Below, one piece after another: positions 23,588 to 31,468 of a stretch of DNA of 64,000 bases; the stretch's first letter is position 1; each line of letters starts with the position of its first letter. The DNA is from Kitasatospora sp. GAS204B (GTDB lineage Bacteria > Actinomycetota > Actinomycetes > Streptomycetales > Streptomycetaceae): positions 175,010 through 239,009 of the forward strand of contig NZ_JARZAG010000012.1 of assembly GCF_029892155.1 (NCBI RefSeq), written 5' to 3'. The translations under genes and the position numbers were made by a program. The notes beneath the pieces were generated by a model. It saw only the letters and a program-made list of their open reading frames with translations. It searched no databases and was not told the origin of the DNA.

Positions 23588-24385
23588 TCAGCCGGCGTGG
23601 CGCCGGCGCCCGCTCTGCCGTCCCTGCACCGTCAGCACACCCACCAGCACCGCGATCAGCGCGGTGAGCACCAGGCTCACCGGTCCGAAGCCCCAGCCCA
23701 GACCGTGGTGGCTGCGGTCGGCGCCCATCCAGTCGGCGAACGAGGCGCCCAGCGGCCGGGTCAGGATGTAGGCGAGCCAGAAGGCGAGCACCGCGTTGAG
23801 CCGCAGCTTCCAGTGCGCCAGCGCGGGCAGCGTGATCGCGACGGCGAAGACCACGCCGGAGGAGAAGTAGCCGAAGCCGCCGGTGGAGGCCGTCAGGTCA
23901 CCCACCGCCGTGCCCAGCGCGAAGGTGGCCAGCACGGCCGCCCAGTAGAAGAACTCGCGCTTGGGCGTGCACACGCTGTGGATCGACAGCGTCCCCTCGC
24001 TCTTGCGCCACCAGGCGAAGATCACCAGCAGTGCGACCAGGAAGCCCGGCGCCGAGACGAGGTACGGCACCCCGAACCCGACGTGCAGCACATCGGCCGC
24101 CATCGTCCCGAAGACGCTCACCATGGTGACCGCCAGCCAGTACACCCACGGGACGTACCGCTTCGCCCGGAACTGCACGGCCAGCGCCGCCAGCAGCAGC
24201 ACCCCGCCCAGCCCGACGGCCGGGATCGGATTCAGCGTGCGGACCAGGTAGTCCGAAGCGTCCTCGCCCATGCCGGTGGTGAGCACCTTGGTGACCCAGA
24301 ACAGCGCCGTGACCTCGGGCACCTTGCTCAGCAGGCGCCCGGCGGTGGCGACCGGCTCGCTCGGCCGCAGTTGAGCAGTCGTCAT
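23588..24385 (-). CDS. DUF347/COG4705-type multi-spanning membrane protein, 265 aa
   Basis: The protein has about eight hydrophobic helices in repeated short units. The motif KVPEVTALFWVTKVLTTGMGED, shown in part as VPEVTALFWVTKVLTTGMGE, and the related HWKLRLNAVLAFWLAYILTR are characteristic of the DUF347 repeat family; GEDASDYL and ADWMGADRS mark the repeats. Some members are linked to metal (manganese) transport, but function here is not shown. ATG 24385 begins MTTAQLRPSEP. It is upstream of the GlcD-type oxidase on the same strand, with 46 bases between them. Confidence 0.85.
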   Translation of the reverse strand: MTTAQLRPSEPVATAGRLLSKVPEVTALFWVTKVLTTGMGEDASDYLVRTLNPIPAVGLGGVLLLAALAVQFRAKRYVPWVYWLAVTMVSVFGTMAADVLHVGFGVPYLVSAPGFLVALLVIFAWWRKSEGTLSIHSVCTPKREFFYWAAVLATFALGTAVGDLTASTGGFGYFSSGVVFAVAITLPALAHWKLRLNAVLAFWLAYILTRPLGASFADWMGADRSHHGLGWGFGPVSLVLTALIAVLVGVLTVQGRQSGRRRHAG

Positions 24386-24439
24386 GCGCCCTACCCTGCC
24401 AGGCCAAGCTGAAGACCAGCTGAAGATCTGGAAAGACCT

Positions 24440-24472
24440 CGGCCCCCGACCGCTTTCGCTGGTCAGGGGCCG
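24440..24472 (-). terminator. Terminator downstream of tRNA-Ser(TGA)
   Basis: Arms 24440-24451 and 24461-24472 pair over 12 positions; the single imperfect pair is U-G in minus-strand RNA but A-C on the plus strand, so the hairpin is optimised for minus-strand transcripts. The apex contains GCGAAAGC, a GNRA tetraloop. It begins eight bases after the tRNA 3' end. Confidence 0.8.
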
Positions 24473-24480
24473 GTCCGTGG

Positions 24481-24568
24481 CGGAGAACGTGGGATTCGAA
24501 CCCACGGTGCGGGGTCACCGCACGACAGTTTTCAAGACTGTTCCCTTAGGCCGCTCGGGCAGTTCTCC
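24481..24568 (-). tRNA. tRNA-Ser (anticodon TGA), CCA not encoded
   Basis: The minus strand folds with acceptor GGAGAAC, anticodon stem ACAGT/ACTGT with loop CTTGAAA (anticodon TGA, reading UCA/UCG), a long variable arm, and T arm with GGTTCGAATCC. The discriminator is G. It is single and ended by the hairpin at 24440-24472. Confidence 0.97.
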
Positions 24569-24630
24569 AAGCGGAGGTCAGCCTAACGGGTCCACGAGGG
24601 TTCGGTGCACCGGTTCGTGGTGCGGGTGGG

Positions 24631-26397
24631 TCAGGAGTTCTGGTCGCCGGAGCGGCTGCCCAGGGTGACGGTGGTGTGGCCGGGAGTGCCGTTGCGGGTG
24701 TAGTCGACGTCGACCTTGTCGCCGGGGGCGTGCGTCCAGATGGCGCTGACCAGGGCCGGGCCGTTGTCGATGATCTCGCCGCCGAGCTTGGTGATCACGT
24801 CGCCGGGCTTGAGGCCGGCCTGGTCGGCCGGGCCGCCCGCGGTGACCGGTGCGGTGCCCTGGACCGGGGAGGTCATGATCTGCGCGCCGTCGCCGCTGTA
24901 GTCGTCGTTGCGCAGCACGCCGAGGGTCGCGTAGACCGGGGTGCCGGTGGTGATCAGCATCTGGGCCACCCGCTTGGCCTGGTTGATCGGGATCGCGAAG
25001 CCCAGTCCGATGCTGCCGGCCTGACCGCTGCCGCTGGAGTTGGACTGGATCGCCGAGTCGATCCCGACCACCTGGCCGCTCGCGTTGAGCAGCGGGCCGC
25101 CGGAGTTGCCCGGGTTGATCGAGGCGTCGGTCTGCAGCGCGTTCATGTAGGAGGTCTGGGTGCTGGCCTGGTCGCCGGAGGCGACCGGGCGGTTCTTGGC
25201 GCTGATGATGCCGGAGGTGACGGTGCTCTCCAGGTCGTACGGCGCGCCGATGGCGATCGCCGCGTCGCCGACCGCGACCTTGTCGGAGTCGCCCAGCGGG
25301 AGCGGGGTCAGCTTCTCGCTCGGCTGGGCGTCCAGCTTGATCACCGCGAGGTCGTAGCCCGAGGCCTTGCCGACCACCGAGGCCGGGTAGCTGTTGCCGT
25401 CCGAGAACTTGACGGTCAGCTTGCCACCGTTGGCCGCCGGGGCGACCACGTGGTTGTTGGTCAGGATGTGGCCCTGGGTGTCGAAGATGAACCCGGTGCC
25501 GGTACCGGACTCGGTGCTGCCCTCGGCCTTGATGGTGACGGTGCTCGGCAGCGCCGCGTTCGCGATGCCGGCCACCGAGTCGGGGGCCCGGTTGATCGCG
25601 GCGGTGTTGTCGGCGGTGGTGGTCGTGGTGCTGTTGCGGCTGTTGCCGCTGGTGACGGCCGAACCCGAGTTGCCGCCCTTGAGCGCGGCACCGGTCACGC
25701 CGCCCGCGATGCCCGCCACCAGGGCGACGGCGGCGATCAGCGCGACCAGGCTGCCCTTGCCCTTCTTGCGCGGCGCGGGCGCCGGCGCGAAGCCGCCGGG
25801 GTACTCGCCGGGGTAGCCGGGGCCACCCGGGTAGCCGGCACCGCCCGAGTAGTCCTGACCTGCGGTGTAGTCCGGACCTGCGGGGTAGCCCTGCTGGGGG
25901 GCCGACCAGCTGTCGCCGTGCGGGGTGCCGGTACCGAACGGGTGCGGCTCGCCCTGCGGGGCGGCGGCCGGCCCGCCGGGGGTGATCGGCGCTGCGCCCG
26001 CCACGGGAGCGGTGAGGGGGGCGACGGGCGGGGCGGCCGGGGCCGCGTACGGGTTGCGGGGCGGCTCGACCGCGGGGGTCGAGAGCACCGGCGGCGGCGC
26101 GTCCAGGTAGGACGGGGCCGGCGGCGCGTCGATGACGGTGGGCTCGGCGGCGGGTGCGGCCGCGGGGGCCTCCTCCGGCGCGGGCACCTTGTGCAGCGCC
26201 AGGGTCGGCTGGGCCGGCGCCACCGGCTGGCGGCCCGCGGGCTCGCTCGCGCTGTCGCTCACCACGGGAAGCTGCGCCGTCGGCTCGCTCGCTGTCGGAG
26301 TGTCACCGACCGTCGAAGTCCCCCCCGGCTCGCCGTGCCCGGTGGAGAGCTGCTCCCCCTGCGGACCGGTGGAACCACTCTCGTGCTCGGTGCTCAC
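24631..26397 (-). CDS. HtrA/DegP-type trypsin-like serine protease with PDZ domain, 588 aa
   Basis: This is a membrane-tethered extracytoplasmic quality-control protease. The first 230 residues are a disordered Pro/Ala/Gly-rich cytoplasmic tail ending in GYP/PGGPG repeats. One membrane helix (about 225-245, LVALIAAVALVAGIAGGVTG) follows. The chymotrypsin-like domain has the full triad: His316 (TNNHVV), Asp349 (SGYDLAVIKLD) and Ser432 (INPGNSGGPLL). A C-terminal PDZ domain (about 490-580) includes PADQAGLKPGDVITKLGG. The GTG at 26397 has GGAGGT five bases upstream. A pair of 10-base direct repeats 75 bases upstream may be a stress response-regulator site. Confidence 0.93.
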   Translation of the reverse strand: MSTEHESGSTGPQGEQLSTGHGEPGGTSTVGDTPTASEPTAQLPVVSDSASEPAGRQPVAPAQPTLALHKVPAPEEAPAAAPAAEPTVIDAPPAPSYLDAPPPVLSTPAVEPPRNPYAAPAAPPVAPLTAPVAGAAPITPGGPAAAPQGEPHPFGTGTPHGDSWSAPQQGYPAGPDYTAGQDYSGGAGYPGGPGYPGEYPGGFAPAPAPRKKGKGSLVALIAAVALVAGIAGGVTGAALKGGNSGSAVTSGNSRNSTTTTTADNTAAINRAPDSVAGIANAALPSTVTIKAEGSTESGTGTGFIFDTQGHILTNNHVVAPAANGGKLTVKFSDGNSYPASVVGKASGYDLAVIKLDAQPSEKLTPLPLGDSDKVAVGDAAIAIGAPYDLESTVTSGIISAKNRPVASGDQASTQTSYMNALQTDASINPGNSGGPLLNASGQVVGIDSAIQSNSSGSGQAGSIGLGFAIPINQAKRVAQMLITTGTPVYATLGVLRNDDYSGDGAQIMTSPVQGTAPVTAGGPADQAGLKPGDVITKLGGEIIDNGPALVSAIWTHAPGDKVDVDYTRNGTPGHTTVTLGSRSGDQNS

Positions 26398-26471
26398 GGA
26401 CGACCTCCATAGCTGACAGGGACGTTGGCCCCTAGTTTTTCCTATGCCCGATCTGGTTGCCGTAAGGGGCC

Positions 26472-26491
26472 GCCTGAAGAACTGGTAAGAA
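26472..26491 (-). promoter_or_regulatory. Candidate response-regulator direct repeat upstream of htrA-like gene
   Basis: On the minus strand TTCTTACCAG and TTCTTCAGGC are adjacent 10-base units sharing TTCTT, spaced one helical turn apart, 75 bases upstream of the protease start. OmpR-type regulators that control htrA genes in other bacteria bind such repeats. The match is by form, not by a known consensus. Confidence 0.3.
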
Positions 26492-26639
26492 TCCTTAGAC
26501 AGACCGAACAGCCCCCGTTCGCCCTACTCGCGACACCCGGACGGCCTCCCCGACGGCGTCCCGCGATCCGGACGGTGCGCTGTCCCGCCTTGGCGTGAGC
26601 CGAGCCCCGGGCTACCCTGTCGCTTCTTAACATCGACAC

Positions 26640-26765
26640 GCGGGAGCTTGGACCCACCAGGCTGAGAGTGCGCTGGTCGACCGTACGCCATGGCGATGAC
26701 GCCGGTGCGGCCGAGGGAGCGCAGACCGCCGGAACCTGTCCGGGTAATGCCGGCGTAGGGAGTCT
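26640..26765 (+). promoter_or_regulatory. TPP (THI element) riboswitch
   Basis: All conserved blocks of the thiamine pyrophosphate aptamer are present in order: GGGAGC (26642), GGCTGAGAGTG (26660-26670), a central insertion arm, GGAACCTG (26731-26738), CCGGGTAATGCCGGCGTAGGGA to 26761 (last block CGTAGGGA). The 3' conserved GGGAG is also the ribosome binding site of the next gene, only eight bases from its ATG. Binding of TPP should therefore hide the ribosome site directly; there is no room for a separate terminator platform. Confidence 0.95.
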
Positions 26766-26770
26766 GTGCC

Positions 26771-28141
26771 ATGACGGCTGATTCGCCTTCCCCTGCTTCG
26801 ACCGCTCTGCTCGATCGGCCCGCGGACGGCGGCCGCGCCGAGGCGCCGCTGGTGCTGGACACCGCGCCGCCGCGCACCCTCGGCTTCAAGGACCAGTTCG
26901 CGCTCTGGGCGAACCTGGGGATCAGCCTGATCGGGTTCACCAGCGCCGCCACGGTGCTCGGGCAGCCCGGCAGCGAGCTCTCGTTCACCGCGGCGATGAC
27001 CGCGATCGTGGCCGGCACCGTGATCGGCACCGCGATGCTGAGCGTGGCCTCGCTGATCGGCGCTCGGACCGGCGCACCGGCCATGGCCGTGCTGCGCGGG
27101 CTCTTCGGCACCCGGCTGTCGTACCTGCCGACCGTGCTGAACATCCTGCAGTGCGTGGGCTGGGGCGTCTACGAGCTGATCGTGATCTCCAGCGGCGCCC
27201 AGACGGTGGCCGGCACCCAGGGCTGGCGCTGGCTCTTCGTGGTGCTGGCCGGGGCGCTGACCACCGTGCTGACCATCTGGCCGCTCGGCTCGATCACCGC
27301 GCTGCGCAAGTACGTGGCGATCGCGGTGGGCGTCGCGATGGTCTACTTCACCGTGCAGTTGGGCCGGCAGGGCTGGCCGAACCCGGGGGCCGGCAACTGG
27401 ACCGGCTTCCTCAGTGCGACCGACGCGATCATCGCGGTCTCGATCTCGTTCGTGCCGCTGGCCGCCGACTACACCCGGCACTCGCGCACCGGGCGCGCCG
27501 CCTTCCTGGGGACCTTCTCGGGCTACACCATCGCCCAGGTCTGGTGCTACGCGCTCGGCCTGATCGCGCTGCTCCAGTCGCACGGCAACGCCGACAACCT
27601 GCTGAACTCCTTCACCGGGGTGACGGCCGGCTGGGCCTTCCTGCTGGTCCTGGTGCTGCGCGAGGCGGACCAGTCGTTCGCCAACGTCTACTCGACCGCG
27701 ATGTCGGTGCACAACCTGTTCCCGCGGGTCGACCGGCGGCTGCTGACCGGCGGGCTCGGCGTGCTGGTGACGGTGCTGGCGCTGCAGATCACCTCGTACA
27801 CCAACGCGTACTACGCCTTCCTCGGGCTGATCGGCTCGGTCTTCGTGCCGCTGCTGGCGGTGCTGGCCGCCGACTACTTCCTCGGGCGCGGACGGCACGG
27901 CTGGGACCTCTCCCAGCAGGCGCCGGCCCGGCCGCTGATGCTGCTGCCCTGGGCGCTGGGCTTCTGCACCTACCAGTTCCTGGCCCCGACCCAGAACGCG
28001 GGGAAGTGGACGCACTTCTGGACGGACCTGCAGGGCTGGCTGCACTTCACCCCGCAGGAGTGGACCTCGGCCTCGCTCTTCTCCTTCCTGGTGGCCGGGC
28101 TGGCGACGCTGGGCCTGACCCGGCTGAGCCGTGCCGCCTGA
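26771..28141 (+). CDS. cytX: Putative hydroxymethylpyrimidine transporter CytX (NCS1 family), 456 aa
   Basis: This is a twelve-helix permease of the nucleobase:cation symporter-1 family. NCS1 features include FALWANLGISLIGF in helix 1, a Gly-rich GTVIGTAMLSVASLIGARTG region in helix 2, and VPLAADYTRHSRTGR in the central loop. Family members preceded by TPP riboswitches import the thiamine pyrimidine precursor HMP or related compounds. The riboswitch directly upstream supports this substrate and predicts repression when thiamine pyrophosphate is plentiful. It appears to be transcribed alone or with the GDPD gene 97 bases downstream. Confidence 0.92.
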   Translation: MTADSPSPASTALLDRPADGGRAEAPLVLDTAPPRTLGFKDQFALWANLGISLIGFTSAATVLGQPGSELSFTAAMTAIVAGTVIGTAMLSVASLIGARTGAPAMAVLRGLFGTRLSYLPTVLNILQCVGWGVYELIVISSGAQTVAGTQGWRWLFVVLAGALTTVLTIWPLGSITALRKYVAIAVGVAMVYFTVQLGRQGWPNPGAGNWTGFLSATDAIIAVSISFVPLAADYTRHSRTGRAAFLGTFSGYTIAQVWCYALGLIALLQSHGNADNLLNSFTGVTAGWAFLLVLVLREADQSFANVYSTAMSVHNLFPRVDRRLLTGGLGVLVTVLALQITSYTNAYYAFLGLIGSVFVPLLAVLAADYFLGRGRHGWDLSQQAPARPLMLLPWALGFCTYQFLAPTQNAGKWTHFWTDLQGWLHFTPQEWTSASLFSFLVAGLATLGLTRLSRAA

Positions 28142-28238
28142 CCGGGTCGAGCCGTGCCGCCCGACCCGGCTGACCTGCGGAACCCGGTGTTCGGGCGGTC
28201 GTCGCGTCCGCGTCACCGGCTCGTTCTAGGGTGAGCCT

Positions 28239-29105
28239 GTGACGACTCCCGATCTCTGGACCGCCGACCCCGCCCACACCGCGCCGGCGGTCCAGGTGGT
28301 CGCCCACCGCGGCTCCTCCGCCGCACTGCCCGAGCACACCCTGGCGGCGTACCGGCGGGCGCTGGCCGAGGGGGCCGACGCGGTCGAGTGCGACGTGCGG
28401 CTGACCCGGGACCGGCAGCTGGTCTGCGTGCACGACCGGACCATCGCGCGGGTCTCGGACGGCGGCAGCAAGGTGGTCTCCACCCGCACTCTGGCGCAGC
28501 TCCAGGCGTACGACTTCGGCTCCTGGAAGCCGGACGCCGACGCGACGGCGGACGGGAGCGCGAGCGGCGCGGCGGCGGACCCCGAGCGGCGGTCGGTGCT
28601 GACCCTGGAGAGCCTGCTCGAGCTGGTCGCCGACTGCGGCCGGCGGGTGGACCTGGCGATCGAGACCAAGCACCCGGTGCGCTACCGGGGCGCGGTGGAG
28701 GCCGAGCTGGTGCGGATGCTGCGCCGGTTCGGGATCAGCGGGGCGATGGGCGGCGAGGGCGACCCCGACCGGCCGCACGCGCGGCTGATGAGCTTCTCCG
28801 GACTGGCGCTCGGGCGGCTGCGGACGGCTGCGCCGGAGTTCCCCCGGGTGTACCTCTTCGAGCACCCGGCGCTGCTGCGGGCGTGGCCGGGCGCGGGCCT
28901 GCCGGCCGGCGCGGTGATCGCCGGCCCCGGCATCGAACTGGTCCGCCGCAGGCCGGAACTGGTCACCAGGCTGCGCGCCGCCGGGCACCGGGTGCACGTC
29001 TGGACGGTGGACCGCCCCGAGGACGTCGCGCTCTGCCTGGAGCTCGGAGTGTCGGCGATCATCACCAACCGGCCCCGGGACGTGCTGAGCCAGCTGGGCC
29101 GCTGA
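28239..29105 (+). CDS. Glycerophosphodiester phosphodiesterase, 288 aa
   Basis: This is a cytoplasmic GDPD-family enzyme that hydrolyses glycerophosphodiesters to glycerol 3-phosphate and an alcohol. The TIM-barrel catalytic residues are visible: His23 and Arg24 in VAHRGSSAALPEHT, Glu50 and Asp52 in AVECDVRLT, and His65 in CVHDRTIAR; the later metal ligand is in LAIETKHP. A C-terminal HVWTVDRPED and IITNRPRD are typical. No signal peptide is seen. The start is GTG 28239 after AGGGTGAG. Confidence 0.92.
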   Translation: MTTPDLWTADPAHTAPAVQVVAHRGSSAALPEHTLAAYRRALAEGADAVECDVRLTRDRQLVCVHDRTIARVSDGGSKVVSTRTLAQLQAYDFGSWKPDADATADGSASGAAADPERRSVLTLESLLELVADCGRRVDLAIETKHPVRYRGAVEAELVRMLRRFGISGAMGGEGDPDRPHARLMSFSGLALGRLRTAAPEFPRVYLFEHPALLRAWPGAGLPAGAVIAGPGIELVRRRPELVTRLRAAGHRVHVWTVDRPEDVALCLELGVSAIITNRPRDVLSQLGR

Positions 29106-29348
29106 CCGCCCGCGCGGGGTGGCCGAGTTGGCGTACGCGGGCGCGAAACCGGGTGACGTGGTGGGCCCCGGCGGACGGAATCCACTCCCTCGATTGACGC
29201 AGCGTAAGCAGTTAATCACCTTTTGCGCACAGCGCGTTGCGGCACCATCGGCGACTTCACAATTGACGGACCACGAGCGAGTCAACCCGTTTCCGGCGCA
29301 TTACCTCGGGGCATCCATCCCTCGGCAAACGCTGAAGGAGGTCCGGGG

Positions 29349-30035
29349 GTGGCGTTGATGGTGGCGCGTGAAGTGCCGACTTCATCGACCATGGCGGTGC
29401 CGCACGGCCCAGCCAGTGTGGGGGCCGCACGGCGCCGGCTGCGGCGTGATCTGGGTGCGCGCGAGGTGCCCGATACGGTCATCGATGACGCGGTTCTGAT
29501 CCTTTCCGAACTGCTCAGCAATTCCTGCCGCTATGCGCGGCCGCTCGCGCCTTTGCTGGAACTCGCCGGGGGGGCGACCGAGGAATTCCCGCTGCATCCC
29601 ACCGATTCGGCGAAGCCGGCGGACCGGACGGACTCCACCGCCGGGACGGCCGACGTCGAGGTGGAGATCGAGGTCGACATCGCGGTCGAGGAAGCCGCCG
29701 CGCTCGACGCGCTGCTGGTCGGCGCCGGTGCCCACCGGCGCCAGGCCCCGGCGCACGAGGTGCGCGAGGCGGCCGGACCGGCCGAGCAGCCCGGCGGGGT
29801 GCTGGTGCGCTGGCACGTGCACGGCGACGGCCTGCTGACCCTGGAGGTCACGGACGGCGGCGCCAGCACCAGGCCGCTGCCGGCCAGCCCCTCGCTCACC
29901 GCCAAGGGCGGGCGCGGCCTGAGCATCGTCGGGCAGCTGGCCGTGGAGTGGGGCGTGCGGGACGCGCCGGGCGAGGTGACGGTCTGGGCCGCGCTGGCGG
30001 CCTGGGACGACGAGCCGGCCCGCCGTTCGGCCTGA
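29349..30035 (+). CDS. ATP-binding protein, HATPase_c (anti-sigma-factor/RsbW-like) with long insert, 228 aa
   Basis: The protein has a GHKL ATPase fold of the kind found in small streptomycete anti-sigma kinase-like proteins. The N-box is LILSELLSNSCRYA (about 50-63). The G-box region is LEVTDGGASTRPLP with GGRGLSIVGQLAVEWGV near the C-terminus. Between these boxes is an unusual insert of about 90 residues rich in Glu, Asp and Val (VEVEIEVDIAVEEAAALDAL), which the usual proteins of about 140 residues lack. GTG 29349 is chosen because AAGGAGGT lies at 29335-29342. A partner anti-anti-sigma or sigma gene is not adjacent. The 243 bases upstream contain TTGAC...GTCAA half-sites but no firm promoter. 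Confidence 0.82.
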   Translation: MALMVAREVPTSSTMAVPHGPASVGAARRRLRRDLGAREVPDTVIDDAVLILSELLSNSCRYARPLAPLLELAGGATEEFPLHPTDSAKPADRTDSTAGTADVEVEIEVDIAVEEAAALDALLVGAGAHRRQAPAHEVREAAGPAEQPGGVLVRWHVHGDGLLTLEVTDGGASTRPLPASPSLTAKGGRGLSIVGQLAVEWGVRDAPGEVTVWAALAAWDDEPARRSA

Positions 30036-30213
30036 CACCCGGGGCGGAACCCGCCGGGCAGGCTCGTCACGCGCTGCCTGTCCGTGCTCCGTGCTCCGCG
30101 CGCGAGCGCACGCGCGTCTGCCGTCACCGGCCCGGCGCCGCGGCGGGCCGGGCCGGAAATCTCAGTAGGCTGCCCCGGAGAACAGTGCCCATCACTCCCG
30201 GGAGAGCCGCACC

Positions 30214-31197
30214 ATGGCCAAGAAGGCCGCCAAGAAGTCGTCCCAGCCGAGCCGCACCGCCGTGCCGGGCGGCACCGTCCCCGCCGTCGGCGCCCGCGAG
30301 GACTGCCCGTGCGGCTCGGGCCGCCGCTACAAGGCCTGCCACGGCCGGCAGGCCGCGCACGCCGTCCAGGAGCTGGTGCACCGCCCGTTCGAGGGACTGC
30401 CGGGTGAGGCCGACTGGGTGGCGCTGCGCGAGCTGGTGCCCGCCGCCACGGTGCCGCTGACGCTGGCCGCCGGCGTGACCGACGGCGCGTCGGGCGAGGT
30501 CCCGTCGGTCACCCTGGCCACCGTGCTGCCGCTGGCCTGGCCGGCCCTGCGCCGTCCGGACGGCTCGATCCTGCTCGGGCTGCAGACCCAGTCCTCCTCC
30601 GGCGACCTGAGCCGCGACCTGGCGGACGCGCTGACCGAGGCTCTGGTCACCGAGCCGGGCAACCCGGTGCCGACCCGCCGGGCCGCCGCCGAGGGCCCGC
30701 GGCTGCAGGACCTGCTCGACCCCACCGCGCCGTTCGTCCCGGCCGTGCACACCGGCTTCGAGTTCTGGCTGGAGGACGCCGAGGCCGCCACCGGCGAGGT
30801 CGCCGCCTCGCTGGAGCGGGCCAACGCCTCGGCGATCCCGACCGAGAAGCTGGGCAGCGTGGACAGCGCCTACTGGTGCGGCACGCCGGACAAGAACCAC
30901 CTGCGCTGGGTGATGACCGTGCCCGAGGAGCAGCTGCTGGACGCGCTGGCCCGGCTCTCCGCCACCGGCGAGGCCTCGATCGGTGAGGGCACCCGGCTGG
31001 TCGGCTCGTTCCGCGCGCACGGGCTGACCGTGCCGGTCTGGGACCTGCCGGTGGCGATGTCGGCGGCCGACTGCGAGAAGCCGGCCGCGGCCTTCGCCGA
31101 GCGGCTGACCGGCGCGCTGAGCGTCACCGCGCCCCTGACGGCGGACGAGCGCCGGGCCCGCGCCAATCTGGTGAGTCGTCAGGTCACCCTGAACTGA
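30214..31197 (+). CDS. DUF5926 family protein with SEC-C-type zinc motif, 327 aa
   Basis: The N-terminus is Lys-rich (MAKKAAKKSSQ) and is followed by CPCGSGRRYKACHG (residues 31-44), a SEC-C-like Cys/His zinc knuckle. The remaining 280 residues are the actinobacterial DUF5926 domain, with WVALRELVPAATVPLTL, QDLLDP and FEFWLEDAE regions; no enzymatic motif is apparent. Zinc knuckles of this type often mediate nucleic-acid or SecB/ribosome contacts, so a role near RNA is possible but unproven. The ATG is preceded by GGGAGAG. It stands alone on the plus strand before a 271-base intergenic region with regulatory structure. Confidence 0.85.
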   Translation: MAKKAAKKSSQPSRTAVPGGTVPAVGAREDCPCGSGRRYKACHGRQAAHAVQELVHRPFEGLPGEADWVALRELVPAATVPLTLAAGVTDGASGEVPSVTLATVLPLAWPALRRPDGSILLGLQTQSSSGDLSRDLADALTEALVTEPGNPVPTRRAAAEGPRLQDLLDPTAPFVPAVHTGFEFWLEDAEAATGEVAASLERANASAIPTEKLGSVDSAYWCGTPDKNHLRWVMTVPEEQLLDALARLSATGEASIGEGTRLVGSFRAHGLTVPVWDLPVAMSAADCEKPAAAFAERLTGALSVTAPLTADERRARANLVSRQVTLN

Positions 31198-31212
31198 CCG
31201 GACATGGCGTAT

Positions 31213-31255
31213 TGTGATCGCTTCTGATCACATGAATGTGACTCCAGTCACATTC
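31213..31255. promoter_or_regulatory. Two adjacent palindromes with CRP-type TGTGA/TCACA half-sites
   Basis: TGTGATC and GATCACA (31213-31219, 31226-31232) form a perfect 7-bp inverted repeat with a six-base spacer. Two bases later, GAATGTGACT and AGTCACATTC (31234-31243, 31246-31255) form a perfect 10-bp inverted repeat around CC. The second contains TGTGA-N6-TCACA exactly, which is the classical CRP spacing and close to streptomycete Crp sites (GTG-N6-CAC). The pair lies 16 bases after the DUF5926 stop and about 90 bases before a strong predicted transcription start. Confidence 0.55.
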
Positions 31256-31299
31256 ACCCTCGGAAGTGCCGATTATCGGGGTCGGGTCGCGTCAGGAAA

Positions 31300-31328
31300 T
31301 TGGCGGCGGCGCGAATCCTTGTTACTGT
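31300..31328 (+). promoter_or_regulatory. Candidate promoter of intergenic transcript
   Basis: TTGGCG (31300-31305) and TACTGT (31323-31328) are separated by 17 bases, the optimal spacing for a vegetative promoter. The -10 and start region carry ACTGT/ACAGT inverted repeats (31324-31338). No gene with a start codon and ribosome binding site follows on this strand, so the transcript would be non-coding or very short. Confidence 0.5.
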
Positions 31329-31334
31329 CTAAAA

Positions 31335-31412
31335 CAGTCCGGCCGCTGGTGCATCCCCCGTCGCCAGCGGCCGGATCTTCCATATCGGCCGTCGTGTCGT
31401 TCCCGACGGCCT
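31335..31412 (+). ncRNA. Candidate small RNA with two hairpins
   Basis: Starting at the predicted +1, two hairpins follow in succession: an 11-bp perfect stem (31339-31349 with 31364-31374, 14-base loop) and an 8-bp perfect stem (31387-31394 with 31404-31411, 9-base loop). The second could terminate the transcript. The region is open only for a Cys/Arg-rich frame lacking a ribosome binding site, so protein coding is unlikely. The convergent primase-like gene ends at 31469, so the RNA could also overlap its 3' end in antisense if read-through occurs. This call is structural only. Confidence 0.4.
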
Positions 31413-31421
31413 GTCAGTGGA

Positions 31422-31453
31422 TCTCAACAGGGTCTCAACAGGGTCTCAGCAGG
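31422..31453 (+). repeat. 11-bp tandem repeat
   Basis: TCTCAACAGGG is repeated three times in tandem, the third copy with one change and truncated, just outside the 3' end of the primase/polymerase-like gene. No coding frame uses it. Confidence 0.8.
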
Positions 31454-31468
31454 TCTTCGAGTGGGCCG

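Noticed and set aside
27151..28173. Second long frame overlapping cytX on the plus strand
   Set aside because: It is Arg/Gly-rich out-of-frame text; the cytX frame has twelve membrane helices and follows the riboswitch.
31213..31232. First palindrome as an independent CRP site
   Set aside because: Its TGTGA and TCACA halves are ten bases apart instead of six, so only the second palindrome has true CRP spacing. It is reported as part of a pair, not as a CRP site by itself.
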